From an uncultured Propionimicrobium sp. (lineage in GTDB: Bacteria; Actinomycetota; Actinomycetes; Propionibacteriales; Propionibacteriaceae): DNA of 64,000 bases. This document shows positions 24,626-34,656 of the stretch, one piece after another. The stretch spans positions 62,001-126,000 of the forward strand of contig CAMIGX010000004.1 in NCBI GenBank assembly GCA_946221385.1. Reading direction: 5' to 3'. Every line of letters starts with the position of its first letter. The first letter of the stretch is position 1. Below the pieces are notes generated by a model. It saw only the letters and a list, made by a program, of their open reading frames with translations, was not told the origin of the DNA and did no database searches. The position numbers and the translations under genes were made by a program.

Positions 24626-27600
24626 GTGCAAGAAGCGGGGGATCAGCTGACGGATGAGTCCGTCCAAAAAATGACCCGCTCGCCGCGCATCCAATTCGAC
24701 CCAGCTCTTCCGATCAGCGCGAAGGTCGACCAGATCGCCGAGTTGATCAAGGCGCATCAGGTCGTCATCGTGGCCGGTGAGACTGGATCGGGCAAGACCA
24801 CGCAATTGCCGAAGATCTGCCTTCAACTGGGCCGCAAATCGATCGCACACACCCAGCCTCGACGCATCGCCGCGCGTTCGGTAGCGGTGCGCGTCGCCGA
24901 AGAACTGGGCGTTGAACTCGGCGATCTAGTCGGCTACCAAGTGCGCTTCACCAAGCAAGCCAGCAAGTCGACGCAGTTGAAGTTGATGACCGATGGCCTA
25001 TTGCTTGCTGAGATCAACAATGATCGGCTATTGCGTCGCTATGACACGATCATCATTGACGAGGCGCACGAGCGCAGCCTGAATATTGATTTTCTGCTCG
25101 GCTATTTGAAGCAGCTGCTGCCCAGACGTCCAGATCTCAAAGTGATCATCACTTCGGCGACGATTGACACGGTGCGCTTTTCGGAGCATTTCAATGCCCC
25201 GGTCGTAGAGGTATCCGGACGCGGCTATCCAGTCGAGGTGCGCTATCAGCCGACCACGTCAGCCGATCCGCAGATCGATCAAGAAGCATCCGGTGAGGTC
25301 GATCAGGCAGACGCGATCGTCGAAGCCGTCAAAAAACTATCTACTGAGGGCCCCGGCGACATACTGGTATTTCTGGCCGGTGAACGAGAGATCCGCGACA
25401 CTGCAGAAGCGCTCAGCAATGCTGAGCTTGGCGACACCGAGATCTTGCCGCTGTATGCGCGACTATCGGTCGCTGAACAGTCCAGAGTATTCACCCCACA
25501 TGCGCATCGGCGGGTCGTGCTGGCTACCAATGTCGCCGAAACCTCCCTGACGGTGCCGGGCATCGTGTATGTCGTAGATCCCGGATTCGCGCGGATTTCA
25601 CGGTATTCTGTTCGCACTAAAGTGCAGCGATTGCCCATTGAGACGATTAGTCAAGCATCTGCCAATCAGCGTGCTGGCCGCTGTGGTCGTATCGCGCCTG
25701 GAATTTGCGTGCGGCTTTATTCAAAAGAAGATTTCGAATCGCGTCCACAATTCACCGAACCGGAAATTTTGCGGACGAATTTGGCGTCGGTGATTTTGCA
25801 AATGGCTGAAAATCGGCTGGGCGCTATCGAAGATTTTCCATTCATTGATCCGCCTGATGCCGCCCAAGTTCGTGACGGTGTGCGGTTGCTCGAAGAGCTT
25901 GGTGCGTTGCGTCATCGGCCAGCTAAATCTGGCGGTGACGAGCTGACCGCGGTCGGACGCAAACTCGCTGCGCTGCCAGTAGACCCCAGACTGGCGAGGA
26001 TGCTCGTCGAAGCAGACCGACGTGACTGCTTGCGCGAAGTCATCGTGATCGCTGCTGGTCTCGCGATCCAAGATGTTCGAGAGCGGCCCGTCGAACAGCG
26101 GGAGCAAGCTGACCAGCTGCATCGTCGTTTTGGAAATGACGAGGCCACTTCGGCAGCTGCAGTTCACCACATCGCCAATCCGGTAGGGGCCCCGCTACGG
26201 CACACCGCGCATACGTCAAAGACATTGCGGGCGCAGATGACTAGTGGCACCAAACAGGTCGAAGCGCCAGATCCCGGCGGCGACATCATGGCATTGCTAC
26301 GACTTTGGCAATATCTGTCCGATAAACGTGCTGAATTGAGCGGCAATCAATTCCGCAAAATGTGTCGCAATGAATTTTTGAATTATCAACGAGTCCGAGA
26401 ATGGCAAGATCTCGTGACGCAATTGCGTGATGTCTGCAAAGAACAAGGCATGCATCGCAATTCGACGCGCGCTGCTGACGCTGCGATTTTGACCTCAGTA
26501 TTGGCTGGATTGTTGAGTCGAATTGGTATCCAAGTCAGCCAAGCGCCAAAGAAGCTCAACCCACGCGGGGCTGGTAAGCCGAAACCGCGCGGCCCGAAAG
26601 AATTCTTGGGCGCTCGACAGGCCAAATTTGCGATCAATCCGGGCTCGCTGCTCGCCAAGCGGCCGCCCGAGATGGTGATGGCCGTCGAGTTGGTAGAGAC
26701 CAACCGGTTGTGGGCTCGACAGGTGGCCGGCATCAAATCCGAGTGGATCGAGCAGGTAGGGGGACATCTGCTCAAGCGCGGCTATTCTGAGCCGCACTGG
26801 TCAAGCGATTCAGCTTCCGTAGTTGCCTATGAGAAGGCCACGCTCTATGGCGTACCGATCATCGCAGACAAGATCGTCGATTATGCGCGGATCGATGCCG
26901 AGGCGGCTCGCCGAATCTTCATTCAGGCTGCCCTGGTGGAAGGCAACTGGCGGCCCAGGCCAGGCAAGCTGCAGCACGATTTCTTGGCGCATAACGCCGA
27001 ACAACGCGAACGGGCCGAACAGTTAGCTGACCGCGTGCGACGGCAGGGTGTCGTCGTCGACGATCGGGATATCGCGCGATTCTATGACGCCAAACTGCCG
27101 CCTTCGGTGGTCTCTGGAGACACCTTTGACGCGTGGTGGCGCACCGTTGACGACAAATCTGTGCTCGAGTTTTCCGCTGAGGATCTGCTCGATGCAGACT
27201 CGCAAGTGGCCGCCGACGATTTCCCAGGTCATTGGCCGGTCGGTGACTTGGAACTACCGGTCAGCTATGTATTCGAACCTGGCAGCGCTGATGACGGGGT
27301 CACCGTACACATCGAACTAGCCCAGCTATCGGGGCTGTCGCCGGAACCTTTCAGTTGGCAGGTGCCAGGGCTTCGTCATGAGCTAGCCACCGAATTGATT
27401 CGTGGCTTACCCAAGGCGGTGCGCACCCAGCTGGTGCCCGCCCCAGATCGGGCCCGTCAAGCACTCGATTGGCTGGCCGCCCACGACGAAGCGCCGCGTC
27501 ATGGCAGCAGCGAATCATTTCCACTGGCATTAGCGCGAGCTTTGACGCAGCTGACCGGTGTCGTCATTGATCCCAAAGATTGGGACCTCCAGGCGTTACC

Positions 27601-28594
27601 TGCGCATCTGCAGCTGACTTTCCAGGTCACCGGAAATCGTGACGAACGATGGCGCAGCGCCGACCTGGGCCAGCTGCAGGCAAGGCTGTCTGACCGGGTA
27701 GCAGCGACCTTGACCAAAGCCACCAAGAAATCCGCGAAGCAGACCACGACTAGTTGGACATTTGGCACGATCCAGGCACGGACCAAAGTCCGCGGCGCCG
27801 GTGGGGTAGTGGCTGATGGCTATCCAGCGGTGCAAGATGCCGGTGACGCAGTCCGGCTGATCATGGCTGACACGCCAACAAAGCAAGCGCGCACCCACGC
27901 CAGTGGAGTGCGTCGCCTATTGACCCTGGTCAACCCAGACCCGAGTCGCTGGGTCGTCTCTCACCTGAGCAATGTCCAAAAGCTTGCACTGCCAAATGGG
28001 CCATATCCTGACGTGCCAAGCCTGCTGAAGGATGCGCAGCTCAAAGCCGTCGAACAGGTCGCGGCTAAGCATGCCGATCTGACGCAAGTTCGTGACGAGG
28101 CGAGCTTTGAGCGGCTGGCTTTGCTCGTGAGACAAGACCAAGCTGATCAGATGCGTTCCGTCGTCGCTACCGCAGCGGAGATCCAAACTCTCGCTGCTCA
28201 AGTCAGTGCTGTGCTGACGGTCAGCTATCCGCCGGCAGCAGCTGACGTCCAAGACAGCTTGGACAATCTGGTCTTTGCGGGTTATCTGTCCTTCACCCGA
28301 GATCCTTGGTTGAGTCAGATTCCACGTTATCTGCGTGCGATGTTGCAGCGGCTGCAAGATGCCAGTGAAGACCCGGCGCGGGATGACCGACTAGCCGAAC
28401 CGCTGATCGAGCTCCAAGCAGAACTCGATGAACTGACCTCGTCGCTGCCGCCTGGCCCGATGCCGGTCGAAGTCGACGATCTGGTCTTCCAACTTGAAGA
28501 GCTACGCGTACAAACTTTCGCGCAGACGCTAGGCACGCACGACACAGTGTCTGCCAAACGCATTCGTAAGCGCATTGAACAGCTGCGCTCTTGA
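24626..28594 (+). CDS. hrpA: ATP-dependent RNA helicase HrpA
   Basis: DEAH/RHA RNA helicase; E. coli HrpA resolves stalled or collided ribosomes. Walker A GETGSGKT is at residues 51-58, DEAH at 145-148, motif III SAT, and QRAGRCGR motif VI follows. Then winged helix/HA2, OB-fold, and the long C-terminal DUF3418 region, giving 1322 aa. Start choice: GTG 24626 has TAAGAT (24613-24618) 7 nt upstream and no Shine-Dalgarno, a leaderless pattern; in-frame GTG 24581 adds 15 unconserved residues. It stands alone and ends at a strong terminator. Confidence 0.93.
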   Translation: MQEAGDQLTDESVQKMTRSPRIQFDPALPISAKVDQIAELIKAHQVVIVAGETGSGKTTQLPKICLQLGRKSIAHTQPRRIAARSVAVRVAEELGVELGDLVGYQVRFTKQASKSTQLKLMTDGLLLAEINNDRLLRRYDTIIIDEAHERSLNIDFLLGYLKQLLPRRPDLKVIITSATIDTVRFSEHFNAPVVEVSGRGYPVEVRYQPTTSADPQIDQEASGEVDQADAIVEAVKKLSTEGPGDILVFLAGEREIRDTAEALSNAELGDTEILPLYARLSVAEQSRVFTPHAHRRVVLATNVAETSLTVPGIVYVVDPGFARISRYSVRTKVQRLPIETISQASANQRAGRCGRIAPGICVRLYSKEDFESRPQFTEPEILRTNLASVILQMAENRLGAIEDFPFIDPPDAAQVRDGVRLLEELGALRHRPAKSGGDELTAVGRKLAALPVDPRLARMLVEADRRDCLREVIVIAAGLAIQDVRERPVEQREQADQLHRRFGNDEATSAAAVHHIANPVGAPLRHTAHTSKTLRAQMTSGTKQVEAPDPGGDIMALLRLWQYLSDKRAELSGNQFRKMCRNEFLNYQRVREWQDLVTQLRDVCKEQGMHRNSTRAADAAILTSVLAGLLSRIGIQVSQAPKKLNPRGAGKPKPRGPKEFLGARQAKFAINPGSLLAKRPPEMVMAVELVETNRLWARQVAGIKSEWIEQVGGHLLKRGYSEPHWSSDSASVVAYEKATLYGVPIIADKIVDYARIDAEAARRIFIQAALVEGNWRPRPGKLQHDFLAHNAEQRERAEQLADRVRRQGVVVDDRDIARFYDAKLPPSVVSGDTFDAWWRTVDDKSVLEFSAEDLLDADSQVAADDFPGHWPVGDLELPVSYVFEPGSADDGVTVHIELAQLSGLSPEPFSWQVPGLRHELATELIRGLPKAVRTQLVPAPDRARQALDWLAAHDEAPRHGSSESFPLALARALTQLTGVVIDPKDWDLQALPAHLQLTFQVTGNRDERWRSADLGQLQARLSDRVAATLTKATKKSAKQTTTSWTFGTIQARTKVRGAGGVVADGYPAVQDAGDAVRLIMADTPTKQARTHASGVRRLLTLVNPDPSRWVVSHLSNVQKLALPNGPYPDVPSLLKDAQLKAVEQVAAKHADLTQVRDEASFERLALLVRQDQADQMRSVVATAAEIQTLAAQVSAVLTVSYPPAAADVQDSLDNLVFAGYLSFTRDPWLSQIPRYLRAMLQRLQDASEDPARDDRLAEPLIELQAELDELTSSLPPGPMPVEVDDLVFQLEELRVQTFAQTLGTHDTVSAKRIRKRIEQLRS

Positions 28595-28652
28595 GTTGAC
28601 TTCGTGCTGTCTCAGTGCTGGGGCGCTGATGTTCATTGAGTGCAGATAAAGC

Positions 28653-28682
28653 AGGAGGCCCGCCAATTGGCGGGCCTCCTTT
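28653..28682. terminator. Bidirectional terminator between hrpA and the exported glycosidase gene
   Basis: Perfect 12-bp stem AGGAGGCCCGCC / GGCGGGCCTCCT with loop AATT, followed by TT. Convergent position. Confidence 0.88.
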
Positions 28683-28693
28683 CATGACCTAGC

Positions 28694-31600
28694 TCACGGC
28701 CACAGGATCGACGAGCGAGCGAAGTCCTGTCGAACACCGGAGCCGTAGACATATTCTCCGGTGGCCGGCACGCCTAGCTTCTCGTGCCCACCTTGCTGCA
28801 GGTAGCGCTCTAAGATGCCGCCGTGCACGGCGCGTGCGCCGTAGGTTGGCGACCAGTAGATGCGGCCACCCTCGAAGGTCTGCACCACGACATTGTTGCC
28901 GAGCGCAACCTCGTTACCGGTCGGGGCTCCGAGATAGCCGTTGATGCCGCCGAGGCGTTCCCATTCGGTCTTGTTGCCGCGATAGACGAACCATGCGCCA
29001 GCGCCTGGCGCCCAGTAGGCGTCACCATCCTCGAAGTGCTGGACGACGCGACCGCCGCCGAGCGGGATCTCCTCGGAGGTGGGCAGACCAAACTCTCCGC
29101 TCGCGCCGCCAGCGTTCTGCCAAGCAGCTGAAATGGCGCCGGTGATGACGCGCAATCCAGAGCTCGGATGCCACACCAAGGAGCCATACTCGAACTGCTG
29201 AGAGGAGCTTCCGTCAGCCAGAGGCTGCTCAGATTCCGTTGGCATGCCCAACCAGGGGTTGGCCTTCACGACGGTATTGAAAGCGTCACGAGTGAGTGTG
29301 ATGCCCGTCTGCTCGGACCAATAGACCCGAGCGTTCTGGTAATCACGATAGGAACCATTGGATGCAGGCATCAGCTCGCCTGTCGGCTCACCGATCTCGG
29401 GATGCTGGGCTGCGTACTCTTCGATCACATAGCTAGGCGTCGGATCGGTCGTCTCAACGTCTGCCGCGATAACGCGGAAGGTGCGCGTAGCGGTCTGACC
29501 GTTGACAGCCAGCGACAAAGTGATCTGTTCGCCGGCGGCTGGCAAGAAGGCCATGGTCCTGGTAGACGGATCAAAAGCTGCCTCGGCATCTGCCGGGGCA
29601 TCCGCCTCAGCGCCGATGAAGATGCCTTCGCCACTCCAGTAGGCAGACACCGGCCAACGAACCGGAATCACCGACGGTGTCTCGTTGGTCAATGCCTGAG
29701 TGAAGCTGGCGTCCACCTGGATGGTCTCGCCGCGTTTGACGACGTCGGGGGCCTCGATCTTGAGCGAGCCAGCGTCGACCCACGGGCGGGTCTGCACCTT
29801 CATCCAGTCGGCTGCCTTAGTGCCCTTAGGTGCGTTCTGGTCGATGTGCAACATCGTCCAGCCACGGAAACCGCCCCAGTCAGCCGAAGATTCAGCCTTC
29901 TTACCAGAGTTGCCGTTAGTGATGTGCAGCACCCCGTCCTTCTGGCTGACGTGGAAAGCGCCCACGCCAGCTCCGGCTAGCGCGATCGGTTTTCCTGAAG
30001 TCGCGCTGAAATCCGCCAGCCACTTTTCGATCAACTCGGCTTCGAAGGCGCTGTTCAGACCAGAACTTCCGTTCGGCATGAAATCGCGCGTCGGGTGATG
30101 GAAAGCCACCAGCACACCATTGACTGAATCATCTTGGGCAGCGCGATCAAGCTCACTGCGCAGATGGGTGAAATTGCCGAAGTTATGGCCAAGCGCGTAC
30201 GGCGACGAATCGAGGGTGATGACGCGGGTGGTGCCGATAGTCTTCACGGTCTTTTCCGGGCCGAAGTGTTTGACGAAGGTGTCAATCTTGCTGCCCATGA
30301 TTTCGTGGTTGCCGGGGACGTACGTCCACGGAATGCCATGCCGAGAGACTTCCTCATCCAAGATGCGCGCCGCCAATGCGAAGTCTTCATCCTTGCCTTC
30401 GTCGGTGAAGTCACCGACGATGTAGAGCGCATTGGGCTTAGCAGCGACGATCTCACGCAGACTGCGACGAGCACCTTCGACGTAGCTGCTGTTCGGGTTA
30501 CGGCCGACGAACTGAGCGTCCGACATGATGGCGATATTGGTAGTCGCCTTGAACGGAGCATCGCCCACCTGCTGAGTGACGGCCTGGTCCGTGCGCTTGA
30601 TGAAAGCTGGGGCCTCAGCCTCGGGCGCTACGACGACCTTAATCGAATCAATCAGGATCGTGTTCTTGTACTGTCGATCCGACTTGTCTTCGTAGACCAT
30701 GAAGTTCACCAAGTTGAACGGACCAGCAGTCCCAGCCGGTACTGGAATGTGCAGTTCCTGCCATTCCGTGGTGAGCTCGGTGCGCTGGAAGTACCTGCGG
30801 CCCGAGGCATTTGAGCCCTGCACTGCCATGTAGGTCTGCAAGGCCGCAGGAGTTTCGACCTTGACGGTGACGACCAGCTCAATTGGTGTGCCTTCGATCT
30901 TGCGAATGGCATTGGTGTTCGCATTTGGCGCGATATTGGCGGTGCGGGTCTGAGTCGCCTGGGTGAAGTCGAAGGTCATCGCGACGGCATCGCTACCGTC
31001 GATACCCTCGCCGGGCCGTTTTTCGATCGACTGAGTGCCGCGTGCACCGTAGGTACGGAAATTCTCGATACCCTCACTGAAGTCGGTGATCGTGACAGTT
31101 TCTTGACCGATCAAATAGCTGAATTCAGCGCTCTTACCCAGAGCGGTGACCTTCGCCAGGCCGCCAGCCTTATCTACTGCGGCGACCAGCTCGAAGGTGC
31201 GGGCTGCGCCCGGATTGATGGTGAGACCCTCAGCGTCAGTCACCTGAACATCGGACGAATCAAGAGGAGCCACGAAACCGGCGGTGTCATGACCGAAGAC
31301 GTTGATGCTGCGTCGTTCGTCTTTGGCTGCCATCTGCAAAGAGGTGGGAGTCACGGTGAGGTAGCTCAGCGGCTCCAACACGTTGATCTGCTGGCGCTGC
31401 TCGACGTCACCGGACTTAGCGATCAAATCCGCCGAGCCGGTCTGCACAGCGGTAATGACACCTTCAGCGTTCACCGTGAAGATCGCCGGGTCAGAGCTGG
31501 ACCAGCTGATCTCGGCTTCGACCGGCCGACCACCGCGGTCATGTGGCTTAGCGACGAAGCCACGGTGGGCGCCAGGAAAGACACGCGTCGAGTTGGTCTT

Positions 31601-32872
31601 GACGCCGACGACATCAATGTTGATACCAGACAGCACCCCATCGCTTGCGCGGCTGGTCACGCCGATGCCGTTACCGTTGCGACGCTGGTCGCTGTCGGAA
31701 GGCACATTTTGGACGCTAGTGTCTGCCTCGCCCGGTTCGCGGGCGACGAGGGTCGTCGAACCGCCGCCGTCCAGGTTGATCGCCTGGGTGGCGCCGAGTT
31801 CCTGCATCAGTCGACCAAGCTCGTAGAGGCTCATGCCACGGCTACCACCGGCGTTGCGGCCGTCAACGGTGACCATGTACATCGTCTTGCCATCGTTGCC
31901 GAAGCCGATAGCGGTGCGCGGGTGCCAGTTGGTGACGAAAGCATCCTTTTCGCCAATCGGTTCGGCCAACGGGTTGCCGTCGCGGACCAGGATGTCCCAG
32001 TTACCGCCAATGGCGGTGGCGATACGGTCGACGTCGTCAGTCACGCCGATGGAAATCTCGATCTTGTCGCCGACCTTTAGTTCGTCGAGCTTTGCGATAG
32101 CGGCCTCACCGCGGGCAAGCAGGACGCGGTCACCTTCAGGAATATTGATGGTCTCGCCGAGCTTTTCGTCGACATTAGTGACGACACCATTGCTGATGCG
32201 CACCGCGCGACGCGGCGGATTGTGCGGGCCGAGGCGGGTAGCCAGGTTGTAGCTGCCCCAGTGGCTGTCGTAGACACCAATCAGGTTGTCGCGAACTTCG
32301 GTCAGGTTGAGGCCCTGCAGCGGCAGCTCGCTGGCGCCGTCATTGATGACGGCCTTGCCATCGAGGACCAGATTCGCGATCGAACCGACGCCATCCTTGC
32401 TGATGACGGCGGACTGGAAGTCGGGTTCGAAAGCGCCGGTCTTGACGACCTCACCGTCTTGTACACCAGTGCCGAAGACAGCACCGGAGCTACCGATGTC
32501 AAAGAAGCCGCCGTTGATGGCAGCATCGACGTCGCCGAGCTTTGCCATTTCGGTCAAAGTGGCGACGCTGGCGGTCTTGCCGCCGTCTAGATAGTGGGGG
32601 TCAGTCTTGGCCAAGTCGACCGTCAGCACATTGATGCTGTTGCGGCCGCGGCCGTCCATGCGCTCATAGAACGAGTGCTCAATGCCCTCGGCGATAGCGC
32701 GGCTTTCAGATTGAATGATCAGATGTTGGCCACCGTCGGTGGGGCCAAGCAGTTCTGCCTGCGAAGGCAAGGGGGTGCCGATCAGCAAAATTGCTGACAG
32801 CAATGCAGCGAACGCGACGGTCCAACGTCGACGATCAAGCAGTGCGGACAATTCCAATTCCTCTCTACGCAC
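28694..32872 (-). CDS. Exported phosphodiester glycosidase / metallophosphoesterase / LGFP-repeat protein
   Basis: 1392 aa. Residues ~17-39 are a signal peptide (WTVAFAALLSAILLIG, then PLPSQA). ~60-410: NAGPA-type phosphodiester glycosidase domain (DAAINGGFFDIG, TMYMVTVDGR, INLDGGGSTT near 367). ~420-500: Ig-like Big_2. ~595-755: beta-sandwich, possibly carbohydrate-binding. ~779-1010: calcineurin-type phosphoesterase (IMSDAQFVG, YIVGDFTDEG, VPGNHEIMG near 853, VAFHHPTRD). ~1160-1392: four or more LGFP repeats (LGMPT, FGLPT, LGAPTGNE, LGVPATGE), cell-wall-associated in corynebacteria. Likely surface-bound and acting on sugar-phosphate polymers. GTG 32872 is listed; TTG 32851 behind GAGAGG is an alternative start. 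Confidence 0.85.
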   Translation of the reverse strand: MRREELELSALLDRRRWTVAFAALLSAILLIGTPLPSQAELLGPTDGGQHLIIQSESRAIAEGIEHSFYERMDGRGRNSINVLTVDLAKTDPHYLDGGKTASVATLTEMAKLGDVDAAINGGFFDIGSSGAVFGTGVQDGEVVKTGAFEPDFQSAVISKDGVGSIANLVLDGKAVINDGASELPLQGLNLTEVRDNLIGVYDSHWGSYNLATRLGPHNPPRRAVRISNGVVTNVDEKLGETINIPEGDRVLLARGEAAIAKLDELKVGDKIEISIGVTDDVDRIATAIGGNWDILVRDGNPLAEPIGEKDAFVTNWHPRTAIGFGNDGKTMYMVTVDGRNAGGSRGMSLYELGRLMQELGATQAINLDGGGSTTLVAREPGEADTSVQNVPSDSDQRRNGNGIGVTSRASDGVLSGINIDVVGVKTNSTRVFPGAHRGFVAKPHDRGGRPVEAEISWSSSDPAIFTVNAEGVITAVQTGSADLIAKSGDVEQRQQINVLEPLSYLTVTPTSLQMAAKDERRSINVFGHDTAGFVAPLDSSDVQVTDAEGLTINPGAARTFELVAAVDKAGGLAKVTALGKSAEFSYLIGQETVTITDFSEGIENFRTYGARGTQSIEKRPGEGIDGSDAVAMTFDFTQATQTRTANIAPNANTNAIRKIEGTPIELVVTVKVETPAALQTYMAVQGSNASGRRYFQRTELTTEWQELHIPVPAGTAGPFNLVNFMVYEDKSDRQYKNTILIDSIKVVVAPEAEAPAFIKRTDQAVTQQVGDAPFKATTNIAIMSDAQFVGRNPNSSYVEGARRSLREIVAAKPNALYIVGDFTDEGKDEDFALAARILDEEVSRHGIPWTYVPGNHEIMGSKIDTFVKHFGPEKTVKTIGTTRVITLDSSPYALGHNFGNFTHLRSELDRAAQDDSVNGVLVAFHHPTRDFMPNGSSGLNSAFEAELIEKWLADFSATSGKPIALAGAGVGAFHVSQKDGVLHITNGNSGKKAESSADWGGFRGWTMLHIDQNAPKGTKAADWMKVQTRPWVDAGSLKIEAPDVVKRGETIQVDASFTQALTNETPSVIPVRWPVSAYWSGEGIFIGAEADAPADAEAAFDPSTRTMAFLPAAGEQITLSLAVNGQTATRTFRVIAADVETTDPTPSYVIEEYAAQHPEIGEPTGELMPASNGSYRDYQNARVYWSEQTGITLTRDAFNTVVKANPWLGMPTESEQPLADGSSSQQFEYGSLVWHPSSGLRVITGAISAAWQNAGGASGEFGLPTSEEIPLGGGRVVQHFEDGDAYWAPGAGAWFVYRGNKTEWERLGGINGYLGAPTGNEVALGNNVVVQTFEGGRIYWSPTYGARAVHGGILERYLQQGGHEKLGVPATGEYVYGSGVRQDFARSSILWP

Positions 32873-33129
32873 TGGGGGTATGACGCCCCGAGGCTAGACA
32901 GCCGCGATTAAAACGCCTTGTCAGCTCGAGAATCAGGAGGTTAACGAGTCGTGACCGGACAGTGACCCACATGGCTGGTCCAGCGGGCCCGACTACTTCT
33001 AAGTGCCCACCAGATTGTCGTGCACTCAGAGGGCAACTGAACTTTTGAACATCTGTCCCGACCGTTGATCACCAGCAATAGGCTGATGGTTAATCGCTGC
33101 ACATCGAGCACTGAAATAGGAGAAGTGAG

Positions 33130-33453
33130 ATGGATTACTCGGAGAAGGCACGCCAATTCGCCGCCGACACCCAAGCCAAGCTGCTGGAGTTCTTTGATGA
33201 ACTGAAGGAGCGTTACGAAGAGTCTGAGCTGGACGAGAAGTTCGACCAGTTCACTGATTCGGTCGAGAAGACCTTCAAGGACGTCAAGAGCAATATCCAG
33301 GCGCAGGCCAACAAGGAGAAGGTCCAGGAGACCGCCGAGAACGTCCGCGATCAAGCGGCCGATTGGGCCAAGAAGGCTGGCGAGAAGATCAACGAAGCCG
33401 GCGCTGCGATCAAGGATGCCGTCAGCGGCAACAAGGAAGACAAGGACGCCTGA
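33130..33453 (+). CDS. Small amphipathic helical protein
   Basis: 107 aa, start ATG 33130 with AGGAGA upstream. Almost entirely Lys/Glu/Ala/Asp/Gln with heptad-like hydrophobics (FDQFTDSVEKTFKDVKSN, QETAENVRDQAADWAKKAGE), like apolipoprotein, YtxH or LEA-type stress proteins. No cysteine, no membrane helix. Function unknown; a membrane-surface or stress-protective role is a guess from composition. It has its own terminator (33475-33512), so it is probably a monocistronic gene. Confidence 0.7.
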   Translation: MDYSEKARQFAADTQAKLLEFFDELKERYEESELDEKFDQFTDSVEKTFKDVKSNIQAQANKEKVQETAENVRDQAADWAKKAGEKINEAGAAIKDAVSGNKEDKDA

Positions 33454-33474
33454 TCGGCTGAATTGACCTTGAAC

Positions 33475-33512
33475 TAAGGGCTGCGTCGTCTGATTGGGCG
33501 GCGCAGCCCTTA
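33475..33512 (+). terminator. Hairpin terminator after the amphipathic protein gene
   Basis: TAAGGGCTGCG (33475-33485) pairs perfectly with CGCAGCCCTTA (33502-33512) across a 16-nt loop, followed by TAT. Confidence 0.8.
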
Positions 33513-33609
33513 TATGTTGCCAACAAGAATCTGCCGTCCCTGAGCATTTAGGCAGTTAACTGGCAGCAGTTTTCTATCGCTGCACTGACGATGGTGCAGG
33601 ATTGAATCC

Positions 33610-34485
33610 ATGCCACAAACGACAGCTGAACTCATAGAACTGCTAGATCTGAAACAGCGGGACGCTACGACGTTCATCGGCAGAGCACCGAAGACGATCA
33701 TGCAGCGAACCTATGGTGGGCAGGTCCTGTCGCAGGCGCTGATGGCTGCGTATGGGACGATCAACAATGGCCGGATCGCGCACTCGGCGCACGCATATTT
33801 TTTGCGTCCTGGTGCAGCCAACGAGGAGATCACCTATTACGTCGAGGTCACTCGTGACGGTGGCACCTTCTCCTCACGCCGGATCAGCGCCGAGCAAGAC
33901 GGACGTTTTCTATTCGCCATGTCGACGAACTTCCATGATTTAGAAGACAGCGATCTAAACCATGCCGATCCGCTGCCCGCAGTCACTAAGCAGCCCGAAG
34001 CAGCTTTGCCGTTCGCTGACGAAATGGATCGTCGATTCGGGGCTTCGCCGCTTTGGCGCGAATGGGACGCGCTTGAGACCCGTTACGCGGGCGATACGTC
34101 CGCTGAGGGTGGTCTGATCAATCCGCTGCACGCCGCCGCGATGCAAGTCTGGGTCAAGACGACTGGTCAGCTACCTGACGATCCGCGGCTGCACCAAGCT
34201 GTGTTGGCCTATCTATCCGATCTGACCTTGCTGTCGGTCAGCACGCTGCCCCATCCAGTGCAGATGATCTCCAATCAGCTGCAGGTGTCGTCTATTGATC
34301 ACGCGATTTGGTTCCATCGACCGTGCCGGGCAGATGAATGGTTGCTCTACGACATGGTCTCTCCGTCAGCCTCGCACGCGCTTGGGTTCTCGACTGGCCG
34401 ACTCTTCCAAGGCGACCAGCTGATCGCATCTTGTGCGCAAGAAGGCTTGGTCCGAAAAGTCGACAACCGCGCGCCATTGACCTAA
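33610..34485 (+). CDS. tesB: Acyl-CoA thioesterase II (TesB family)
   Basis: 291-aa double-hotdog thioesterase that hydrolyses medium- and long-chain acyl-CoA. First hotdog: RTYGGQVLSQALMAAYGTI, then HSAHAYFLRPG and RDGGTFSSRRI. Second: SSIDHAIWFHRPCRADEWLLYD and GFSTGRLFQGDQLIASCAQEGLVR. These blocks are diagnostic; the His-Asp pair in SSIDHAIWFH fits the TesB active site. ATG 33610 gives the usual N terminus. Monocistronic between two terminators. Confidence 0.9.
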   Translation: MPQTTAELIELLDLKQRDATTFIGRAPKTIMQRTYGGQVLSQALMAAYGTINNGRIAHSAHAYFLRPGAANEEITYYVEVTRDGGTFSSRRISAEQDGRFLFAMSTNFHDLEDSDLNHADPLPAVTKQPEAALPFADEMDRRFGASPLWREWDALETRYAGDTSAEGGLINPLHAAAMQVWVKTTGQLPDDPRLHQAVLAYLSDLTLLSVSTLPHPVQMISNQLQVSSIDHAIWFHRPCRADEWLLYDMVSPSASHALGFSTGRLFQGDQLIASCAQEGLVRKVDNRAPLT

Positions 34486-34571
34486 CCGCCATCTCAATTT
34501 GGGGGCTACGACACTTCGCTTTTATTGGCGAAGGGACGTGGATCCCAAACATCGCGGCTCGATCGCAGAAT

Positions 34572-34605
34572 CGAAGAAGCCTCCCGTAAATAGGAGGCTT
34601 CTTCG
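34572..34605. terminator. Bidirectional terminator between tesB and the sigB-like gene
   Basis: 13-bp perfect stem CGAAGAAGCCTCC / GGAGGCTTCTTCG with 8-nt loop, at 34572-34584 and 34593-34605, between convergent genes. Confidence 0.87.
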
Positions 34606-34656
34606 TCGGGGGAGTTGAGATAGTAAGTATTTACATTGCGTCGATAATCCGCCGAG

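Noticed and set aside
29168..29980. 270-codon plus-strand frame opposite the LGFP region
   Set aside because: Antisense to the LGFP and phosphoesterase coding sequence; no start signals and no recognisable domain.
31103..32080. 325-codon plus-strand frame opposite the exported glycosidase
   Set aside because: Shadow of the real minus-strand gene, which shows signal peptide and domains. The antisense product resembles nothing.
33045..33060. TTGAACATCTGTCCCG as a LexA box for the amphipathic protein gene
   Set aside because: The right half is GTCC rather than GTTC and the flanks do not match; too weak without other support.
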